The notes under the pieces are model-generated. The model worked only from the letters and a program-made list of their open reading frames with translations. It did no database searches and was not told the DNA's origin. A stretch of DNA of 64,000 bases from Pseudomonas sp. GCEP-101 (lineage in GTDB: Bacteria; Pseudomonadota; Gammaproteobacteria; Pseudomonadales; Pseudomonadaceae), in NCBI RefSeq assembly GCF_025133575.1, contig NZ_CP104011.1:3480965-3544964 (forward strand). Direction: 5' to 3'. Every line of letters starts with the position of its first letter. The first letter of the stretch is position 1. Position numbers and translations under genes: made by a program. This document shows, one piece after another, positions 8,087 to 17,887 of the stretch.

Positions 8087-11000
8087 TTACCTCAGACTCA
8101 AATGCCGACTCAACAACGCCCGCAATGCCGCCGGCTTCACCGGCTTGGGCAGGAAGTCCAACCCTGCCGCGTGGATCTGCGCCACCAGCTCCGGGCGGGC
8201 GTCGGCACTGATCACCACGCCCGGCACCGGCTCGCCCAGGCGGGTGCGCAGCCAGGCCATCAGGTCGGTGCCCAGTTCGCCGTCGTCCAGGTGGTAGTCG
8301 ATCAGCGCCAGTTGCGGGCGCGCGTCCTCGTCGAGCAGCGCCTGGCATTCCGCGCGGCTGCGCGCGGTGAGCACGCGGCAGCCCCAGCGGCTGAGCAGGC
8401 TGTTCATGCCGGTGAGGATGCTGTCTTCGTTGTCCACGCAGAGCACCTGCGCGCCGTTGAGTTGTTGCGGGGTTTCCACCTTGTGCCCGTTCAAGGGGGC
8501 CGGTGCCGGCTGGCGGGCCAGCGGCACGCTGACGCTGAACACGCTGCCCTTGCCCGGCCAGGAGCGTACTTCCAGGCGATGCCCCAGCACCTTGCACAGC
8601 CGATCGGCGATGGCCAGGCCCAGGCCCAGGCCTTTTTCGGCGCGGGTCTGGTGGCTGTCCAGGCGTTTGAACTCCTCGAAGATCACCTGCAGCTTGTCCG
8701 GCGGGATGCCCGGGCCGTGGTCCCAGACTTCCAGGCGCAGGTGCCCGGCCTCGCGGCGTACGCCCAGCAGCACGTGGCCCTTGGCGTAGCGGAAGGCGTT
8801 GGTGAGGAAGTTCTGCAACACCCGGCGCAGCAGCTTGATGTCGCTCTCCACGCGCAGCTTGCTGCCGCGCACGTGGAAGTCGATGCCGTGCTCCTGGGCC
8901 AGCACGCGGAATTCCACGCCCAGGGTGTCGTACAGGTTGCTCAGCGGGAAGGCCGCGACCTCCGCGCTGACTCGGCCCCCTTCCAGACGCGAGATGTCCA
9001 GCAGGTCGGTGATCAGGTCTTCGGCTGAACGCAGCGAGGAGTCCAGGTGACGCACCAGTTCGGTGGCTTCCTCGGGCAGTTGTTCCTGGTGGGCGAGGGC
9101 GGCGGAGAACAGCCGCGCGGCGTTCAGCGGTTGCATCAGGTCATGGCTGACCGCGGCGAGGAAGCGCGACTTGGACTGGTTCGCCGCCTCGGCCGTGCCC
9201 TTGGCTTCGATGAGCGCGTGGTTGAGCTGGGACAGCTCGAAGGTGCGCTCTTGCACGCGCTGCTCCAGGCTCTCGTTGGCGTTCTTCAGGCCCTGCTCGG
9301 CGTCGCGGTAGTTGGTGATGTCGGTGAAGCTCATGACGAAACCACCGCCGGGCATCGGGTTGCCGATCAGTTCGATCACCCGGCCGTTGGGGAACAGCCG
9401 CTCGGAGGTATGCGGCGTGCCCTGGCGCATCCAGTACAGGCGCTTGGCGACGTGCAGGTCCGGGTCGCCGGGGCCGCACAGGCCGCGCTCGGCGTTGTAG
9501 CGGATGATGTCGGCGATGGGCCGGCCGACGTAGATCAGCCCGTCCGGGTACTCGAACAGCTCGATGTAGCGATGGTTCCAGGCCACCAGGCGCAGCGACT
9601 GGTCCACCACGCTGATGCCCTGGGTGATGTTCTCGATGGCGCCCTGCAGCAGCGCGCGGTTGAACTGCAGCACTTCGGAGGCTTCGTCGGCGATCTTCAC
9701 CACGTCCTCCACCTGCATCTCGCGGCCTTCGATGGCGGCCTTCACCACGGCGCGCGCGGAGGACGCGCCGAGCACGCCGGCGAGCAGGCGCTCGGTGTGG
9801 GCGATCCACTCGTCGTTGGCGTTCTGGCTGGGGGTGAAGCCCTTGCCCTGGCGGTAGGCGAAGCGGATGAAGCTCTGCCGCGCGCGCTCCTCGCCGACGA
9901 AGCGGGCGGCGAGCATCAGCAGGTCTTCCAGTTGCACGGCGAGCATCGAGCGCGAGCTGAGCTTCTGGGAGATTTCCTGGCCGATGAAGCGGCTCGCCTG
10001 CCAGTGCTCGGAGACGCGGGTGCGGGAGAACACCGAGACCAGACCGAACAACGCGAAGTTGCCGATCAGCGACAGCAGCACGCCGAGCGTCAGCGGTTCG
10101 ATGGACAGGCCGAACGGGCGACCGGCGAGCCAGGCGAGGCCGGGGAAGGTGTGCAGCGGCCAGCTCAGGCCCTTGGCGACCACCGGGAGTACCAGGGTGT
10201 AGGCCCACAGCAGAGAGCCGGCGGCGAGGCCGGCGAACACGCCGCGGCGGTTGGCCTGCTTCCAGTACAGCGCGCCGATCATCGCCGGGCCCAGCTGGGC
10301 AATGGCGGCGAAGGCGATCTGGCCGATGGTGGCGAGGCTCGCGGTGGAACCGAGCAGGCGGTAGCTGACATAGGCCAGCAGCAGGATCAGCGCGATGCTC
10401 ACCCGGCGCACGGTCAGCAGCCAATGGCGGAACACCTCGAAGGGCTGCTCGGCTTCGCCTTTGCGGCGCAGCAGCCAGGGCAGCAGCATGTCGTTGGAGA
10501 CCATGGTGGAGAGCGCCACGCTGGCGACGATCACCATGCCGGTGGCCGCCGACGCGCCGCCGATGAAGGCCAGCAGGGCCAGCGCCGGGTGCGCCTCGGC
10601 CAGCGGCAGGCTGATGACGAAGGAGTCGGGCATCACGCCGGCGGGCAGGTGCATCTGCCCGGCGAGGGCGATGGGCACGACGAACAGCGCGGCCAGCACC
10701 AGGTAGATCGGGAACACCCAGCGCGCCAGGTTCAAGTCGCGCGGCTCGATGTTCTCCACCACCAGCACATGGAACTGCCGCGGCAGGCACATGATGGCGG
10801 TCATCGCCACGCCGGTCTGCAGCAGCATCGCCGGCCAGTGCACGGTCTCCTTCCAGTACTCGTTGAGCTGCGGCGCGACGCGGGCCTTGTCCACCAGGTC
10901 GCCGAAGCCGTCATAGAGCCCGTAGGTGACGAAGATCCCCACGGCGAGGAAGGCGGTGAGCTTGACCAGCGACTCGAAGGCGATGGCCAGCACCATGCCG

Positions 11001-11563
11001 CGGTGGTGTTCGGTGACGTCCAGGTTGCGGGTGCCGAAGACGATGGTGAACAGCGCGAGGATCAGCGACACGATCAGCGCCGTGTCCTGGGCGCGGATGC
11101 CGGTGGAGTCGGGGCCGGCGCCGATCAGCAGGTTCACGCCGAGGACGATGCCCTTGAGCTGCAGGGCAATGTAGGGCAGCACGCAGACCACGCAGATCAG
11201 CGCTACCACCACCGCCAGCGCCTGGGACTTGCCGTAGCGTGCCGCGATGAAGTCGGCGATGGAGGTGATGTTCTCCTGCTTGCTGATCATGATCATCTTC
11301 TGCAGCACCCAGGGTGCGAAGAGCATCAGCAGCACGGGGCCGACGTAGATCGGCAGGAACGACCAGAGCTGGTCGGCGGCCTGGCCGACGGCGCCGAAGA
11401 AGGTCCAGCTGGTGCAGTACACCGCCAGCGACAGGCTGTAGACCCAGGCGCGGACACGCGGCGAAAGAGGGGCGCGACGGCGGTCGCCATAGAACGCGAT
11501 GGCGAACAGGACCGCCATGTAGAGCAGGGCGACCGTTGCGATCAGCCCACTGGACAACGACAT
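8087..11563 (-). CDS. SSS-domain hybrid sensor histidine kinase/response regulator (PA3271-like)
   Basis: 1158 aa. Residues about 1-500 form a sodium:solute-symporter-like domain of about 13 membrane segments (as in CbrA). A linker and a PAS domain follow (about 640-760; NITQGISVVDQSLRLVAWN), then a short coiled coil, HisKA with phospho-acceptor His about 807 (AAVSHDLMQPLNAARL), HATPase_c (N box NFLTNAFRYAK; G boxes DHGPGIP and GLGLGLAI) and a C-terminal receiver with phospho-acceptor Asp about 1089 (ALIDYHLDD). An inner-membrane sensor in which the transporter part may sense or move a solute. No cognate regulator gene is adjacent; gene order suggests orthology to PAO1 PA3271. Confidence 0.9.
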   Translation of the reverse strand: MSLSSGLIATVALLYMAVLFAIAFYGDRRRAPLSPRVRAWVYSLSLAVYCTSWTFFGAVGQAADQLWSFLPIYVGPVLLMLFAPWVLQKMIMISKQENITSIADFIAARYGKSQALAVVVALICVVCVLPYIALQLKGIVLGVNLLIGAGPDSTGIRAQDTALIVSLILALFTIVFGTRNLDVTEHHRGMVLAIAFESLVKLTAFLAVGIFVTYGLYDGFGDLVDKARVAPQLNEYWKETVHWPAMLLQTGVAMTAIMCLPRQFHVLVVENIEPRDLNLARWVFPIYLVLAALFVVPIALAGQMHLPAGVMPDSFVISLPLAEAHPALALLAFIGGASAATGMVIVASVALSTMVSNDMLLPWLLRRKGEAEQPFEVFRHWLLTVRRVSIALILLLAYVSYRLLGSTASLATIGQIAFAAIAQLGPAMIGALYWKQANRRGVFAGLAAGSLLWAYTLVLPVVAKGLSWPLHTFPGLAWLAGRPFGLSIEPLTLGVLLSLIGNFALFGLVSVFSRTRVSEHWQASRFIGQEISQKLSSRSMLAVQLEDLLMLAARFVGEERARQSFIRFAYRQGKGFTPSQNANDEWIAHTERLLAGVLGASSARAVVKAAIEGREMQVEDVVKIADEASEVLQFNRALLQGAIENITQGISVVDQSLRLVAWNHRYIELFEYPDGLIYVGRPIADIIRYNAERGLCGPGDPDLHVAKRLYWMRQGTPHTSERLFPNGRVIELIGNPMPGGGFVMSFTDITNYRDAEQGLKNANESLEQRVQERTFELSQLNHALIEAKGTAEAANQSKSRFLAAVSHDLMQPLNAARLFSAALAHQEQLPEEATELVRHLDSSLRSAEDLITDLLDISRLEGGRVSAEVAAFPLSNLYDTLGVEFRVLAQEHGIDFHVRGSKLRVESDIKLLRRVLQNFLTNAFRYAKGHVLLGVRREAGHLRLEVWDHGPGIPPDKLQVIFEEFKRLDSHQTRAEKGLGLGLAIADRLCKVLGHRLEVRSWPGKGSVFSVSVPLARQPAPAPLNGHKVETPQQLNGAQVLCVDNEDSILTGMNSLLSRWGCRVLTARSRAECQALLDEDARPQLALIDYHLDDGELGTDLMAWLRTRLGEPVPGVVISADARPELVAQIHAAGLDFLPKPVKPAALRALLSRHLSLR

Positions 11564-11823
11564 GCTGACTCCGGAAATGACTGGCTCCCCCGCAGGAGCG
11601 CTCGCAGCAGTTTCGCACCAAAGTCCGGAACTGTCAGACGCCTGCTACCAATGTCTCAGTGGCGCTGTGCCCTGTCTCACACTTGAGAGCCGGGCGCCGT
11701 ACTGGTAGCGTGCCGGCCTTCTCGCGGTCCGTCCGTCGCACCTGAACTGGTGCGCGGCACTTCGCCGGGCCGCTACGCTCTGATGTGAGCGATGATTTCG
11801 CGTCGTGTGTCGAGGAGGGCGCC

Positions 11824-12393
11824 ATGTTCAGACCGTTACCCATCACCTTGCAGCGCGGGGCCCTGCGCCTGGAGCCCATGGTGGAGGCCGACGTGCCGGA
11901 ACTGGTGAGCCTGGCGGAAGCGAACCGCGACGTGCTGCAGTTCATGAGCGCGCCGGGGCGCCCGGACTGGTACCGCCAGGGTCTGGCCGAACAGCGCGAG
12001 GGCCGCGCCCTGCCGCTGGTGGTGCGCCTGGGCAACCAGATAGTCGGCACCACGCGCTTCATGGACTTCCTCCCGGCGCTGCCGGCGTGCGAGATCGGCG
12101 CCACCTGGCTGGACCAGGCCCAGCACGGCAGCGGCCTCAACGCCACGATGAAATACCTGATGCTGCGCCACGCCTTCGACAGCTGGAAGATGGTGCGCGT
12201 GCAGCTCAAGACCGCCGCCAGCAACCTGCGCTCGCAGCGCGCCATCGAGAAGCTCGGCGCAGTGCGCGAGGGGATCCTGCGCAACCACCGGCGCCTGGCC
12301 GGCGGGCGGCTCGACGACACCATCCTCTACAGCATCACCGACCAGGAATGGCCGCAGGTGAAGGCCGCGCTGGAGGCGGGCTTCAACGGCTGA
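11824..12393 (+). CDS. GNAT-family N-acetyltransferase (RimJ/RimL-like)
   Basis: 189 aa. The sequence follows the RimJ/RimL type: RGALRLEPMVEADVPELVSL at the start, then a central EIGATWLDQAQHGSGLNATM acetyl-CoA loop region and AIEKLGAVREGILRNHRRLA near the end. Start ATG 11824 has GGAGG seven bases upstream. It is divergent from the histidine kinase gene across a 260-bp gap in which I see no clear element. Substrate unknown; equivalent by position to PA3270. Confidence 0.85.
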   Translation: MFRPLPITLQRGALRLEPMVEADVPELVSLAEANRDVLQFMSAPGRPDWYRQGLAEQREGRALPLVVRLGNQIVGTTRFMDFLPALPACEIGATWLDQAQHGSGLNATMKYLMLRHAFDSWKMVRVQLKTAASNLRSQRAIEKLGAVREGILRNHRRLAGGRLDDTILYSITDQEWPQVKAALEAGFNG

Positions 12394-12421
12394 GTGGTAC
12401 TCTGTGCTGTGCTTGCAACCC

Positions 12422-12537
12422 CCCTCACCCCAGCCCTCTCCCAGAGGGAGAGGGAGCTATCCGCGCCGCCTGGTGCGATAGTTTCATCCTGCGCCGAACG
12501 GTCCCCTCTCCCTTTGGGAGAGGGCTGGGGTGAGGGC
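12422..12537. repeat. CCCTCTCCC palindromic repeat, copy 2
   Basis: Same design as copy 1: arms CCCTCACCCCAGCCCTCTCC and GGGAGAGGGCTGGGGTGAGG around a core with GTTTCATCCTGCGCCGAAC. It fills most of the gap between the GNAT and AraC genes; the long imperfect hairpin may also end transcription of the GNAT gene. Confidence 0.8.
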
Positions 12538-12601
12538 CAGCACAGGCACGGAGGTGCCCGCGATGGCGCGGCGTTCAGATAATTCCAGGGCGGTGTAATC
12601 C

Positions 12602-13453
12602 ATGGCAGAACACCACGCGAGCGGCGAACGCACCCGCTTCTGGCGCGCCCAGGAGCTGGGCGGCGTCGAGCTGCTGCACGCGCGCTACATCGAGCAGGTG
12701 TTCTCGCCCCACGTCCATGAGGGCTTCGCCTTCGTCATGATCGAGCAGGGTGCACAGCGCTTCCACCATCGCGGCGCCGAGCACGTCGCGCCGGCCGGCA
12801 GCGTGGTGCTGATCAACCCCGACGAGGTCCACACCGGCTCCAAGGCCGACGAGGCCGGCTGGCGTTACCGCGGCTTCTACCCGGAGCTGGCGCAGGTCTC
12901 CGGCGTGCTGGAGGAACTGGAGCTGGGCGGTGGTGGCACGCCGTCGTTCGACGCCAGCGTGGTGTTCGATCCGGAACTGGTCCAGGCGCTGTTCGCGGCG
13001 CACCGCCTGGTGGATTCCGATGCCAGCGTGCTGCAGCGCCAGACCTGCTGGCGCGAGGCGCTCCTGCTGCTGTTCCAGCGCCACGCGCGGATACCCGAGG
13101 CGCCGCCGGCCGGCCACGAACCGGTGGCCGTGGCGCGCGCCCGCGAGCTGCTCGGCTCGCGGCTGATGGAGCCGCCCTCGCTGGAGGAACTGGCCGCCGC
13201 CGTCGGCCTGTCGCCGTTCCACTTCGCCCGCGTATTCCGCAAGGCCACCGGCCTGCCGCCCCACGCCTGGCTCAAGCAGCGCCGGCTGGAGCAGGCGAGG
13301 GCGCTGCTCAAGGAGGGTTGCATGCCGCTGACCGTGGCGATGCAGTTGGGCTTCGCCGACCAGAGCCACCTCAGCCGGCAGTTCAAGCAGGCCTATGGCG
13401 TCGGCCCCGGCGAATACCGCCAGGCGTGCGCCCGCTCGTTCCGTTCGGTCTGA
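12602..13453 (+). CDS. AraC-family transcriptional regulator
   Basis: 283 aa. The N-terminal half is a cupin-like ligand domain (FSPHVHEGFAFVMIEQG; INPDEVHTG). The C-terminal 100 residues carry both AraC helix-turn-helix motifs (LEELAAAVGLSPFHFARVFR; PLTVAMQLGFADQSHLSRQF). The gene lies 191 bp upstream of, and in line with, the TonB receptor gene, as in the PA3269-PA3268 pair, so it probably regulates iron-complex uptake. Ligand unknown. Confidence 0.88.
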   Translation: MAEHHASGERTRFWRAQELGGVELLHARYIEQVFSPHVHEGFAFVMIEQGAQRFHHRGAEHVAPAGSVVLINPDEVHTGSKADEAGWRYRGFYPELAQVSGVLEELELGGGGTPSFDASVVFDPELVQALFAAHRLVDSDASVLQRQTCWREALLLLFQRHARIPEAPPAGHEPVAVARARELLGSRLMEPPSLEELAAAVGLSPFHFARVFRKATGLPPHAWLKQRRLEQARALLKEGCMPLTVAMQLGFADQSHLSRQFKQAYGVGPGEYRQACARSFRSV

Positions 13454-13530
13454 TTGTCCGCCGTCCACCTTCTGCCCCAACGCTGGCTGGCCTCGTGCGG
13501 CGGCCGAAGAGGCGTCTTCAAAAACCGAAA

Positions 13531-13600
13531 AGATAATCTGAGTCAACCGGAATATTTTTTCATTTGCGATACATTTGCATTTACAAAATTTACAATCAGT
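13531..13600 (+). promoter_or_regulatory. AT-rich promoter region of the TonB receptor gene, possible Fur sites
   Basis: This 70-bp island is far more AT-rich than its surroundings. It contains GATAAT-like hexamers (AAGATAATCTGAG at 13530 and the AAATGCAAATGTATCGCAAATG series on the complementary strand) and a possible -10 TACAAT at 13591. Fur sites in front of TonB receptors look like this, but no copy matches the 19-bp consensus well, so Fur control is only suggested. Confidence 0.35.
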
Positions 13601-13644
13601 TCTAATTTCCTCCCCCTTCACGAAGTACCCGGGGAGGGGGAAGC

Positions 13645-15816
13645 ATGTCGCAAGTCCGTTCGTGGTCGCGCCTGGCGATCGCCATCACCCTGGCCGCGCC
13701 GCTGCTGCCGGCGCAGGCCGAGGAAGACACCAAGGAGCTGGAGACCGTCACCGTGGTCGGTGACTGGCTCGGCGAGGCCGACCAGCAGGTGGTGCAGAAC
13801 CACCCCGGCGCCCGCACCGTGGTGCGCCGCGAGCAGATGATCGAAGAGGGCGCGCAGAACGTGCGCGACGTGCTGCGCGGCATTCCCGGCGTCCAGGTGC
13901 AGGACAACAACGGTACCGGCGGCAGCGATGTGTCCCTCAACGTCGGCGTGCGCGGCCTCACCTCGCGCCTGTCGCCGCGCTCCACCGTGCTCATCGATGG
14001 CGTACCGGCTGCCGTCGCGCCCTATGGCCAGCCGCAGCTGTCGATGTTCCCGCTGTCGGTGGGCAACCTCGACAGCGTCGACGTCGTGCGTGGCGCCGGC
14101 TCCGTGCGCTATGGTCCGCAGAACGTCGGCGGGGTGATCAACTTCGTCACCCGCGCGATTCCCAAGGAGTTCTCCGGCGATGTCGGCAGCACCGTGGAAA
14201 CCGCCTCCCACGGCGGCTGGAAGAAGCTCTACAACGCCTTCCTCGGCGGCACGGCCGACAACGGCATGGGCGCCGCACTGCTGTATTCGGGCGTGAAGGG
14301 CGCGGGCTACCGCGACAGCAACGACGCCACCGACATCGACGACGTGATGTTCAAGACCCACTGGGCGCCCACCGACGTCGACGAGTTCTCCGCCAACTTC
14401 CACTACTACGACGGCAGCGCCGACATGCCCGGCGGCCTGAACCAGGCGCAGTTCGACAAGGACCCGTACCAGTCGGTGCGCGACTACGATAACTTCACCG
14501 GCCGCCGCAAGGACGTGTCGCTCAAGTACAAGCGGCAGATCGACGACCTCACCCAGGTCGAAGTGCTGACCTACTACAGCGACAGCTTCCGCGGCAGCAC
14601 CATCGCCAACCGCGACCTCAAGACGCTGGCATCCTACCCGCGCGACTACCACACCTTCGGCATCGAGCCGCGCGTCTCGAAGATCTTCATGGTCGGCCCG
14701 ACCACCCAGGAAGCCAGCATCGGCTACCGCTACCTGAAGGAAGCGATGCACGAGCGCGCCAGCCAGGTCGCGCTGATCAACAACATCCCGACCACGCTGC
14801 CGACCCCCGGCGGCGACGGCCACACCTACCAGGACCGCACCGGCGGCACCGAGGCGAACTCCGTCTACCTCGACGACAAGATCGATGTGGGCAACTGGAC
14901 CGTCACCCCGGGCATCCGCTTCGAGCGCATCTCCACCGACTGGCACGAGCGCCCCGTCATCGACAACAAGGGCAAGCCGGTCCAGGAGAAGAACCGCAGC
15001 AAGGACTACAACGAGCCGCTGCCGGCGCTGGCGGTGATGTACCACCTGTCCAACGAATGGAAGCTGTTCGCCAACTACGAGACGTCCTTCGGCAGCCTGC
15101 AGTACTTCCAGCTCGGCCAGGGCGGCAGCGGCAACAATACCGCCAGCGGCCTGCAGCCGGAGAAGGCGAAGACCTACGAAGTGGGCACGCGCTACGACAA
15201 CGGCAGCTGGGGCGGCGAAGTCACGCTGTTCTACATCGACTTCGACGACGAGCTGCAGTACATCAGCAACGACGTGGGCTGGACCAACCTGGGCGCCACC
15301 AAGCACCAGGGCATCGAGACCTCGGCGCACTACGACATGGCCGCGCTCGACCCGGTCCTCGCCGGCCTGACCGCCTACGGCACCCTGACCTACACCCGCG
15401 CGACTTACGAAGGCGACATTCCCGGCTTCAAGGGCCGCGACCTGCCGCTCTACTCGCGCCAGGTGGCCACCATCGGCCTGCGCTACGAGCATGACCGCTG
15501 GACCTACAACTTCGACGGCTTCGCCCAGTCGAAGCAGCGCGCGCCCGGCCCGACCACCAACGCCAACGGCAGCTTCACCGGCAACTACATCACCGAGCCG
15601 AGCGCCGATGGCCAGTACGGCGACATCCCCGGCTACGTGCTGTGGAACGCCCGCGTGGGCTACGACTTCGGTCCGCAGGCGTCGAACCTGAAGGTCGCCG
15701 CCGGGGTGAAGAACCTCTTCGACCAGATGAACTACACCCGTTCGAGCGACAACAACGCCGGCATCTACCTCGGCGAGCCGCGCACCTTCTATGTGCAGGG
15801 CAGCGTCGGCTTCTGA
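13645..15816 (+). CDS. TonB-dependent outer-membrane receptor (FecA-like, no signalling domain)
   Basis: 723 aa. A signal peptide ends in LLPAQA. The TonB box region is ELETVTVVG, and the plug (about residues 50-165) reads IEEGAQNVRDVLRGIPGVQV and RGAGSVRYGPQNVGGVINFV. A beta-barrel follows, ending in FYVQGSVGF with the terminal Phe needed for outer-membrane assembly. No STN domain precedes the plug, so it cannot signal through FecR/sigma as FecA does. Regulation by the upstream AraC gene is more likely. Start ATG 13645 has a very strong GGGGAGGGGG site. The ferric ligand is unknown; PA3268 by position. Confidence 0.9.
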   Translation: MSQVRSWSRLAIAITLAAPLLPAQAEEDTKELETVTVVGDWLGEADQQVVQNHPGARTVVRREQMIEEGAQNVRDVLRGIPGVQVQDNNGTGGSDVSLNVGVRGLTSRLSPRSTVLIDGVPAAVAPYGQPQLSMFPLSVGNLDSVDVVRGAGSVRYGPQNVGGVINFVTRAIPKEFSGDVGSTVETASHGGWKKLYNAFLGGTADNGMGAALLYSGVKGAGYRDSNDATDIDDVMFKTHWAPTDVDEFSANFHYYDGSADMPGGLNQAQFDKDPYQSVRDYDNFTGRRKDVSLKYKRQIDDLTQVEVLTYYSDSFRGSTIANRDLKTLASYPRDYHTFGIEPRVSKIFMVGPTTQEASIGYRYLKEAMHERASQVALINNIPTTLPTPGGDGHTYQDRTGGTEANSVYLDDKIDVGNWTVTPGIRFERISTDWHERPVIDNKGKPVQEKNRSKDYNEPLPALAVMYHLSNEWKLFANYETSFGSLQYFQLGQGGSGNNTASGLQPEKAKTYEVGTRYDNGSWGGEVTLFYIDFDDELQYISNDVGWTNLGATKHQGIETSAHYDMAALDPVLAGLTAYGTLTYTRATYEGDIPGFKGRDLPLYSRQVATIGLRYEHDRWTYNFDGFAQSKQRAPGPTTNANGSFTGNYITEPSADGQYGDIPGYVLWNARVGYDFGPQASNLKVAAGVKNLFDQMNYTRSSDNNAGIYLGEPRTFYVQGSVGF

Positions 15817-15833
15817 TCGGTGCCGACACCTGG

Positions 15834-15865
15834 AAAAGCCCGTCCTGCGTGACGGGCTTTTTCTT
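15834..15865 (+). terminator. Rho-independent terminator after the TonB receptor gene
   Basis: AAAAGCCCGTC-CTGC-GACGGGCTTTTTCTT: a GC stem followed by a T tract, 18 bp after the receptor stop codon. Confidence 0.9.
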
Positions 15866-15995
15866 GGCCCGCGCTTTGCGAATTTGTCGCCAGCGCAATG
15901 GATTTGTGCGGAAAATGTGGCTTTTCTTCACGCTGTTGCCGTCATATCCGTGCTGTCATTCCGGCCCGAGGCCGCTACGCAGGTAAACAAGGACG

Positions 15996-17870
15996 ATGTC
16001 TCAACATTCGCAATTCGCCCTGCTGGGCACCAAGCGATTCCTGCCCTTCTTCATCACCCAGCTGCTGGGTGCGTTCAACGACAACATCTTCAAGCAGTCG
16101 CTGATCCTGGCGATCCTCTACCACCTCACCGTCGGCGGTGACCGCAACCTGCTGGTCAACCTCTGCGCGCTGCTGTTCATCCTGCCGTTCTTCCTGTTCT
16201 CCGCCCTGGGCGGACAGTTCGGCGAGAAGTTCAACAAGGACGCGCTGATGCGCGGGCTGAAGCTGGCCGAGATCGTCATCATGCTGGTGGGCGCCGCGGG
16301 CTTCCTGTTCGGCAGCCTGCCGCTGCTGTTCCTCGCCTTGTTCGCCATGGGCACCCACTCCGCGCTGTTCGGCCCGGTGAAGTACTCCATCCTGCCGCAG
16401 CACCTGCGCGAGGACGAGCTGGTGGGCGGCAACGCCCTGGTGGAGATGGGCACGTTCCTCGCCATCCTCTGCGGCACCATCGGCGCCGGTGTGCTGATGT
16501 CGCGGCAGGACTACGCCGCTGGCGTCGGCATCGCCGTGGTGCTGGTGGCGACCTGCGGCTTCCTCGCCAGCCGCGAGATTCCCCGCGCGGCCGCCGCGCT
16601 GCCGGAGCTGAAGATCGACTGGAACATCTTCCGCCAGTCCTGGAGCATCCTCCTGCTCGGCCTGCGCCAGCGCCCGGCGGTGTCGCGCTCGCTGGTGGGC
16701 AACTCGTGGTTCTGGTTCCTCGGCGCGGTCTACCTGACGCAGATTCCGACCTACGCCAAGGAGCTGCTGCACGGCGACGAGAGTGTGGTGACGCTGATCC
16801 TCACCGTCTTCTCGGTGGGCATCGCGCTGGGTTCGATGCTGTGCGAGAAGCTCTCCGGCAAGAAGGTGGAGATCGGCCTCGTGCCCTTCGGCTCCATTGG
16901 CCTGAGCCTGTTCGGCATCCTGCTGTGGTGGCATTCGGGCGGCTTCCCGCAGGGCGAGCAGCCGTACAACTGGCTCGCGGTGCTGGAGCATTCGCAGTCC
17001 TGGGCGGTACTGGCGGACATCCTCGGCATCGGCATCTTCGGCGGCTTCTACATTGTCCCGCTGTACGCGCTGATCCAGGCGCGCACCGAGGAGGACAAGC
17101 GCGCGCGGGTGATCGCCGCCAACAACATCCTCAACGCGCTGTTCATGGTGGTCGCGGCGATCGTCTCGATCCTGCTGCTGTCGGTGGCGAAGCTGACGAT
17201 CCCCGAACTGTTCTTGGTGCTCTCGCTGATGAACGTCGCGGTGAACGTGTACATCTTCAAGATCGTGCCCGAGTTCACCATGCGCTTCCTGGTCTGGCTG
17301 CTGACCCATTCGATGTACCGGGTGGATCACCGCAACCTCGACGCCATCCCCGATGAAGGGGCGGCGGTGCTGGTGTGCAATCACGTGTCCTTCGTCGATG
17401 CGCTGCTGATCGCCGGCTCCGTGCGTCGTCCGGTGCGCTTCGTCATGTACTACAAGATCTTCCGCATCCCGGTGCTCAACTTCATCTTCCGTACCGCCGG
17501 CGCGGTGCCCATCGCCGGGCGCAACGAGGATGCCGAAACCTACGAGAAGGCCTTCGCCAAGGTCGCCGAGTACCTGCGCGACGGTGAGCTGGTGTGCATC
17601 TTCCCCGAGGGCATGCTGACCCTGGACGGCGAGATGAACGAGTTCCGCGGTGGGGTGGAGCGCATCCTCGAGGAAACCCCGGTACCGGTGATCCCGATGG
17701 CGCTGCAGGGCCTGTGGGGCAGCTTCTTCAGCCGCGACCCGCAGAAGGGCTTCTTCCGCCGCCTGTGGTCGCGGGTCAGCCTGGTGGCCGGCGAGCCGGT
17801 GGCGCCGCAGGAGGCCCGGCGCCAGGTGCTGCAGGAACAGGTGGCGGCGCTGCGCGGGGCGGCTCGCTGA
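15996..17870 (+). CDS. LplT-like MFS transporter fused to a PlsC-type acyltransferase
   Basis: 624 aa. Residues about 1-420 form an MFS transporter of the lysophospholipid type (FITQLLGAFNDNIFKQS start, GPVKYSILP motif). Residues about 435-620 are a 1-acylglycerol-phosphate acyltransferase-like domain with NH463xxxxD468 (CNHVSFVDALL) and FPEGMLTLDGEM. The protein could flip lysophospholipid inward and re-acylate it at the inner membrane. Unlike many Aas-type fusions it has no C-terminal acyl-ACP synthetase (AMP-binding) domain, so it would need acyl-ACP from elsewhere. Position matches PA3267. Confidence 0.87.
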   Translation: MSQHSQFALLGTKRFLPFFITQLLGAFNDNIFKQSLILAILYHLTVGGDRNLLVNLCALLFILPFFLFSALGGQFGEKFNKDALMRGLKLAEIVIMLVGAAGFLFGSLPLLFLALFAMGTHSALFGPVKYSILPQHLREDELVGGNALVEMGTFLAILCGTIGAGVLMSRQDYAAGVGIAVVLVATCGFLASREIPRAAAALPELKIDWNIFRQSWSILLLGLRQRPAVSRSLVGNSWFWFLGAVYLTQIPTYAKELLHGDESVVTLILTVFSVGIALGSMLCEKLSGKKVEIGLVPFGSIGLSLFGILLWWHSGGFPQGEQPYNWLAVLEHSQSWAVLADILGIGIFGGFYIVPLYALIQARTEEDKRARVIAANNILNALFMVVAAIVSILLLSVAKLTIPELFLVLSLMNVAVNVYIFKIVPEFTMRFLVWLLTHSMYRVDHRNLDAIPDEGAAVLVCNHVSFVDALLIAGSVRRPVRFVMYYKIFRIPVLNFIFRTAGAVPIAGRNEDAETYEKAFAKVAEYLRDGELVCIFPEGMLTLDGEMNEFRGGVERILEETPVPVIPMALQGLWGSFFSRDPQKGFFRRLWSRVSLVAGEPVAPQEARRQVLQEQVAALRGAAR

Positions 17871-17887
17871 GTTTTCCCGCGGCAAAG

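Noticed and set aside
9047..11686. A very long open frame (about 880 codons) on the plus strand opposite the hybrid kinase
   Set aside because: It mirrors the high-GC third positions of the kinase gene. The product is His/Gln/Gly-rich without domains, while the minus-strand protein has complete motifs.
13561..13600. A definite Fur box before the TonB receptor
   Set aside because: Only hexamer-like matches are visible. None approaches the 19-bp consensus, so I list the region as a low-confidence regulatory stretch only.
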